The translations under genes were made by a program, and so were the position numbers. DNA of 64,000 nt from Phymorhynchus buccinoides. Taxonomy: Eukaryota > Mollusca > Gastropoda > Neogastropoda > Raphitomidae. Below the pieces are notes generated by a model that saw only the letters and a program-made list of their open reading frames with translations, made no database searches and was not told the origin of the DNA. Shown piece after piece: positions 45,190 to 64,000 of the stretch. Each line of letters opens with the position of its first letter. Position 1 is the first letter of the stretch. Where the stretch lies: assembly GCA_017654935.2 (NCBI GenBank), contig CM065680.1, forward strand, positions 37,780,426 through 37,844,425. Reading direction: 5' to 3'.

Positions 45190-45890
45190 TCGTGGTTTTA
45201 TGTGTGTGAGTGTGGGGGGTATTGTGTGGTGGTTTTATGTGTGTGAGTGTGGGGGGTATTGTGTGTGGTGGTTTTATGTGTGTGAGTGTGGGGGGTATTG
45301 TGTGTGGTGGTTTTATGTGTGTGAGTGTGTGGGGTATTTTGTGTGGTGGTTTTATGTGTATGAGTGTGTGGGGTATTTTGTGTGGTGGTTTTATGTGTGC
45401 GAGTGTGTGGGGTATTTTGTGTCATGGTTTTATGTGTGTGAGTGTGTGGGGTATTGTGTGGTGGTTTTATGTGTGTGAGTGTGTGGGGTATTGTGTGTGG
45501 TGGTTTTATGTGTGTGAGTGTGTGGGGTATTGTGTGTGGTGGTTTTATGTGTGTCAGTGTGTGGGGTATTGTGTGTCATGGTTTTATGTGTGTGAGTGTG
45601 TGGGGTATTGTGTGTGGTGGTTTTATGTGTGTCAGTGTGTGGGGTATTTTGTATGTTTTATGTGTGAGTGTGTGGGGTATTTTGTATGGTGTTTTATGTG
45701 TATGAGTGGGGGGGGTATTTTGTATGTGTTTTATGTGTATGAGTGGGGGGGGTATTTTGTATGGTGTTTTATGTGTATGAGTGTGTGGGGTATTTTGTAT
45801 GGTGTTTTATGTGTGAGTGTGGGGGGTATTTTGTATGGTGTTTTATGTGTATGAGTGTGGGGGGTATTTTGTATGGTGTTTTATGTGTAC
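45190..45890 (+). repeat. Minisatellite, ~37-39-bp variant unit
   Basis: GGTTTTATGTGTGTGAGTGT then GTGGGGTATTGTGTGTGGT. Shortened relative of the 76-bp unit; drifts to a TATGGTGTTTTATGTG form after 45650. Confidence 0.93.
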
Positions 45891-46622
45891 TAGCGCAACT
45901 CCGAGTACCAGTAACGCCTAGTAACGGTAACGCCTAGTAACGGTAACGCCAAGTACTGGTAACGCTGAGTACAGCAAATTTGAAACGATTTGGATAAGAA
46001 AAGGCGGAGTTATAAGGCCCCGTTTCGCATTGGCGCTGCTCTGAGAGTGACGCGCTCTCCCTAGTAACGGTAACGCCTAGTAACGGTAATGCCAAGTACT
46101 GGTAACGCTGAGTACAGCAAATTTGAAGCGATTCGGTTAAGAAACGGCAGAGTTATAAGGCCCTGTTTCCCGTTGGCGCTGCTCTGAGAGTGACGCGCTC
46201 TCCCGATTTCTCTTCAAATTTGCTTCCAGGCTTTGCCCTGGCGACAGCAAGCCTGACAGCAAATTTGACGCGATTCGGTTGAAAACCGGCGGAGTTATAA
46301 GGCCCGTTTTGCATCATGCTGCTGTTATGCGCCTAAGTAATCGATTCGCTTCCGGTTTGGCACATCGATAGTCAACGTCCCCGGTCATCTACCTGCCAAA
46401 TTTGAAGGCAATCGTTCCAGAAATAGCGGAGATACGGGCGCCGAAAGGCCAGCGGATGCGCGTTTCGCGCATTTGCAAAACCGCGCAAATGACACGGCCG
46501 CCTCGGTTGCCGTTGCCATCGCCCCGTTAGGGCTCACAGCAAATTTGAAGCGATTCGGTCGAAAAACGGCGGAGTTATAAGGCCCGTTTCGTGCTTTAGA
46601 CACACACACACACACACACGGA
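45891..46622 (+). repeat. ACCGGTAATGCC-family element inserted in the minisatellite
   Basis: Matches 4341-5158: CGCCTAGTAACGGTAACGCC units, CAGCAAATTTGAAGCGATTC and AGTTATAAGGCCC repeats, then the CA tail. The minisatellite resumes at 46646. Confidence 0.85.
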
Positions 46623-46645
46623 CACTTGCTAAATTACTGTATGAT

Positions 46646-46800
46646 GAGTGTGGGGGGTATTTTGTATGGTGTTTTATGTGTATGAGTGTGTGGGGTATTT
46701 TGTATGGTGTTTTATGTGTATGAGTGTGTGGGGTATTTTGTATGGTGTTTTATGTGTATGAGTGTGGGGGGTATTTTGTATGGTGTTTTATGTGCATTGT
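46646..46800 (+). repeat. Minisatellite, last segment
   Basis: TATGGTGTTTTATGTGTATG, AGTGTGTGGGGTATTTTG units, four copies. Confidence 0.93.
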
Positions 46801-47080
46801 TTTATATTTCATGTCTAAAAGAACGAAAGAATACTTTAGATTGATGCAAAAGTGTTCACGTATCTTTTTTGTGTTTCTGTCTCTCTGTGTTTGTGAACGA
46901 AGATGTGTTCTGGGTTGTTGGTTTGACTGATTAGATGAAAGCAAAGGAATTCTAGTCTGTATGTAACCTGAATGTTTTATGGGCATTGTTAGTATCATTG
47001 CTTGGTGTTGCAACTTCAAAGCAATCATTTCCATGAAGGAGATATACTTACCATTACACATTTGTCCCATAAATTTTCAA

Positions 47081-47293
47081 AATGAGGCTTTATACTACTC
47101 CTTGCCGACACGAAAGGGCGATAATTTTAGGCCTGAACTGCCGATGCCACCTGGTGACGAATCAGGAGCAGATAATTTTCTGTGGCTATATACTACTAGT
47201 TCCTGACAGGCAAGGGTGATAATCTTAAGTAGGTGGCATTCACATCTCAGGGCAAAGACACGGGCATATAATTTTCGGTATAAAGCCTCATTG
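47081..47293. mobile_element. MITE with AATGAGGCTTTATAC ends
   Basis: AATGAGGCTTTATAC at the left and GTATAAAGCCTCATT at the right. Internal GGCGATAATTTTAGGCC / AAGTAGGTGGCATTC. Related to 51635-52032 and 2845-3000. Confidence 0.88.
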
Positions 47294-47600
47294 GTTGCAG
47301 TGTTCTGAAAATATTATTTTCCACTGCCTGTTCTGGTAGATTGAAAATCAGCAAATTGTTAAATTTTAAAACTGCAGATATTGTGCTTGGGATGAAAATA
47401 AAAGATCGTTTTTTCTTATATTTTGTAAACTTTGTTCTTATGAATCTTATAGCAAGAGAAACCACATCAGCAATATTAGTCAACTTGTTTTTGCCATGTT
47501 CCTCAAAATCATGATGTTTTCCCATTTAAAAAAAAAATTTTGTTCCCGAAAATGAAAACAAATGGGGTAAGCATTTCTGCGTGAAGGCAGCCATGTTAAA

Positions 47601-60866
<13,266 letters not shown>

Positions 60867-61685
60867 GTTAGAGTTTTTATCTTTGACATTACTCCCTTGT
60901 TTTGTTGTTGTTTTTTACAGTTATATTTTCCTTTTTTGATTTAAAAAAAAAAAAGTTGGTTTGTTTTGTTGTTTTGTAACCAGTAGTCTCTTTCTATTAG
61001 CCGTTTTAGGTGGGGTTGTTACTTCCCTTGGTTTGGTGGCTCACTGATACAGTCCCTTTGTTTGCTATAACTTCCGGTGGCGAGTTGGGCAGCTACCGTA
61101 GATACAGTAGTAGATCGACTTTCCTGTTTCTGTTTGCGTCGCAGACGCCACTTCTGACGATAAATCGCGATGTTGATACGAACATGAATGCTTTGCTGTC
61201 CCTATACGTGATTACGCGAGTTTTACTACTCCTTATTTGCTTCAATAACATTTACTTTGTCACCATCTTTACCCTGCGCTTTTTGTTTTGTTTCTTTTCA
61301 TGGTAGGCCTATGACGATAATGTGTTTACTGTTTACCACATCTGTGTAAATAATTACGGTGTGGCGAGAGCGCCGTATGCTTTGGTTTGTTCGATAATTC
61401 CTTTGATGGTTTTACAACAAATAAAATAATCTGAGTTTGAATTTTGATATGGTTGAGGGGAAAGGGGGCATGCAAGCAAACGGGGATTCTACTAGAGGGT
61501 GGGTGGGTCGTGGATGAAGGATTTTCACTATGATTTGGGAATGGGTAGAACTAGAAGGGTGGGAGTAAAGTGGGGCGGATGGGGGAAGGGGCTCGCACAG
61601 TGACACACACACACGCACACATGTACAGATATATATATATATAGTTTTACATCAGTTTAAAGAGGCAATGCTATGGCATAGCAGG
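60867..61685. other. Unassigned USP37 intron sequence
   Basis: No exon recognised. G-rich segment about 61450-61600 and short (TA)n at 61630-61641. Confidence 0.5.
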
Positions 61686-61689
61686 CACC

Positions 61690-62400
61690 TTTCTAGAATG
61701 GGTTAACCAATGACATAATTATAAGCCTTTTACTACTTGCCTTATATGCAAATTCCTTGATGTTGACTAACTCTACTTTTAAGTTGCGATGGAGGAAGCC
61801 AAGGGTCTTACTGACTTTGCTGCGCACATTTGAGATGTGGGTGTCCCATCTAAGGTCTTGTGATATTGTAAAGCCCAGACATTTATTTTCATCTCTATCC
61901 AATCCAGGTCCTGGCCATATAGTTGGTAGTTCTTTATCAGGGGATTTTTCTTCCTGATCACATGGAGGCTCTTGCATTTGTCGGGATGGAAGGACATCCA
62001 TTTGTTTTCCCATGATGCTAATTCATTTAGGTCTGGTTGGAGATCATTGAGGTCTCTGGGAGGGTCCACAGCTCGGTGACAGAGTCGTCCACAAAGAGAA
62101 AGGAAGTTGGAAGATAGTTGCCTCGAAAGACCATTGATGCCAACAGGAAAAGGGTCGGCCCAAGCACAGATCCTTGGGGGACTCCTGATTCTACAGGGAT
62201 AGCTTCGGATGCAGCTCAATCAACAACTATTGTTTCCTGCCTGCCTGCAAGGAAGCTCTCAATTAATCTATTGACTGAACTTCTGATCCCATAGTGGCAA
62301 AATTATTCATAAGGAGATAGTGATAAATCTTATCAAAGGCCTTTTTAAAATCCACGACTAGGACGTTGGTCCTTCCAGATAAAAATTTAAAAATAAGCGA
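61690..62400 (-). pseudogene. Decayed non-LTR retrotransposon reverse transcriptase
   Basis: In - strand order: DFKKAFDKIYHYLL (about 62340), VESGVPQGSVLGPTLFLL (about 62190), FVDDS (about 62095, in place of F/YADD), WMSFHPDKCKSLHV (about 61980), LGFTISQDLRWDTHISNVRS (about 61870). The order matches the RT palm and thumb of Jockey/CR1-like LINEs. Frames change several times, so it is dead. It lies antisense in the USP37 intron. Confidence 0.88.
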
Positions 62401-62454
62401 CAAAAATGTGCTTGATAGTGGTGGTGAGAAATACTGGGTCACCAACTCACTCAC

Positions 62455-62615
62455 ACACACACACCACAACTCGCATACACACAACACACACAACTCACAC
62501 ACACACGCACGCGCACACACAGAGGCGCGTGAAGGTCGAGAGGGTATACAGTCGTATATTGTAAAGACAAACAATTTATCATGTGTGTGTGTGTGTGTGT
62601 GTGTCACTGACTGAG
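62455..62615 (+). repeat. CA-rich then GT microsatellites
   Basis: CACACACAACTCGC-type run at 62453-62525 and a GT run at 62583-62603 flank a short unique stretch. Confidence 0.9.
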
Positions 62616-62803
62616 TCAGTTGTGTCTGACTATAACCTTTTCATAGCAGATAAAGCGACTGCTATTCTACTTTTACAGGGCTGGACTGAAATTTGTTTTC
62701 ATTGGTGGTAGGTGATAGAAGCTGTGAAGCAGTGACCGACACCTAGGCATCTATATATATTTTTAAAAAAGACAAACAATGTATCGTGTGTGTGTGTGTG
62801 TCA

Positions 62804-62836
<33 letters not shown>

Positions 62837-62992
62837 ACTGACTGAGTCAGCTGACTATGACTTTCACATAGCAGATAAAGCTACTGCTATTCTACTTAGA
62901 ACTACAGGGCTGGACTGAAATTTGTTTTCAGTGGTGGTAGGTGATAGAAGCTGTAAAACGGTGACAGACACCTAGGCATCCATTGTTTTAGA
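62578..62992 (+). repeat. Two-copy tandem duplication (~230-bp unit)
   Basis: GT run, TCACTGACTGAGTCAG, CATAGCAGATAAAG, GGGCTGGACTGAAATTTGTT, GGTGGTAGGTGATAGAAGCT, CACCTAGGCATC occur at 62603-62752 and 62836-62985. Confidence 0.92.
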
Positions 62993-62995
62993 AGG

Positions 62996-64000
62996 CGTAA
63001 AATCTCTATTTTTCTCTCTCTCTAGGCATCCATAAAATAAGTTTTTAAAAAAGGACCTAGAATACTACCTTGAGGAACACTACTGCTAACATGTGCAGCC
63101 TACAGACTGATTTCACATCTTTACTATTACAATACTGAGTTCTGTTACATGAAAAGTCTTCTATCCATATTAAGTAAATTGTTGTGGATTCCATAACCAT
63201 GTAATTTAATTGTATGTTGTAGGCCTACTTACAACAGTTGTGTTGTAATGGAAAGAGTGACTTGTTTTGGGCTTAAAAGCTGATTAAGTTCTTTTAAAAC
63301 ATTATTTATTATTTATTTTGTTATTATTTGTTTTTAAATAAATAGATCTAGCGCAGGCCAAACAATGTCTTAGCGTGTACTATTTCACTTCTGAGTACTG
63401 GGTGCACTATCCCAGGTTGTTGGGGTGATGGCTTATGCACAGTTTCTTATTTCAAGCACTGGGAGAGGGGTGGAAGTAAAGTACATTTTCTTACTACACA
63501 TTTCATAATTTGCACACCATTTCAACGCCCCAGGAGAAATATCAGTATGCAGTACACTTTCTTGTTACAAACTTGCTGTTTGTATACCCTTTGAAAATCC
63601 AAAATAACCCTCTTTTTTTAAAAAAGCGTGAATAGCAAATTTCTCCTTTACATCCTGCAGTCCTAAAGATTACAGGCACATGGGAGGGAACATGAGAATC
63701 AGTGAATAATTGACATCATTGGTAGTGCAACATACTGGGAATGAGATTGAATCATACAAATTATTTTTAAATTTTGTCTGAAATTGAGAGGATTTGTGGG
63801 GATACCCGGATAGTGTTGGTTAAAATAATGTGAATACGTCTTACTTTGTTGTGTCAGTGTATTTGTATTTAATGCTGTTATAAAGCAAAGTACATCTGTG
63901 CATGCGCATTAATTTTGAATAAAATCATACCAGCCCCGAAAGTCTCAAAACCTTTTCGTACGAACCTCCCCCCTTCCTCACTACTAGGCAAACGTGTTTT
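62996..64000. other. Unassigned sequence to window end
   Basis: AT-rich intronic sequence with no exon or repeat I can name; the next USP37 exon is not found. Confidence 0.5.

Noticed and set aside
45210..45854. 214-codon open frame rich in Gly, Cys and Val
   Set aside because: It is translation of the GT-rich minisatellite with no start context, splice link or non-repeat sequence.

Overview
This window is noncoding-rich eukaryotic nuclear DNA from a large, repeat-laden animal genome. Spliced exons with GT/AG borders, LINE reverse-transcriptase fragments, tRNA-derived SINEs of the kind common in molluscs, many small inverted-repeat transposons (MITEs) and long microsatellites all point to a marine lophotrochozoan, most likely a gastropod mollusc. 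The species cannot be named from sequence alone. Two runs of exactly 500 N (22525-23024, 49062-49561) are scaffold gaps.

Layout. 1-17.6 kb has no recognisable host gene. It holds a five-copy palindromic MITE, a large inverted duplication, a probable U2-snRNA-derived SINE, decayed LINEs, a composite SINE insertion with a clear target duplication, and long GA/CT, CA and poly-C tracts. 17.7-21.2 kb carries the first three coding exons of a front-end fatty acyl desaturase (FADS: cytochrome b5 domain with HPGG). The rest of that gene is missing. 25.8-43.1 kb carries the 3' two-thirds of the transmembrane part of a TRPM cation channel: S1 to the stop codon in seven confident exons, all phase-compatible. 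Its N-terminal exons are not visible. 47.6-60.9 kb carries a USP37-like deubiquitinase: exons A, B, C, D, E, F, G and H, all phase-compatible, with the catalytic-Cys box in F and the large inserted region in H. The His/Asp half lies beyond the window. All three genes are on the + strand. 61.7-62.4 kb is a decayed LINE on the - strand.

The most interesting features lie inside the introns. The two TRPM pore exons each have partial tandem duplications that keep the reading frame and most donor sites (pore-filter end x3; S6 end x7, split by a cluster of MITEs). Both the last TRPM exon and the USP37 catalytic-Cys exon are preceded by tandem repeats whose every unit carries a 3' splice-site-like motif. 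A USP37 linker exon is duplicated, and the downstream copy has absorbed an (AAT)n repeat fragment while staying open. A 52-bp minisatellite of roughly 100 near-identical units fills one USP37 intron. I found no CRISPR, operon or other prokaryote-type system. The unusual content is splice-site-bearing tandem repeats and transposon nesting in host introns.

Main limits: exon calls rest on family recognition plus phase and splice consistency. I had no alignment or transcript data. Transposon superfamily names are inferred from termini and target duplications.
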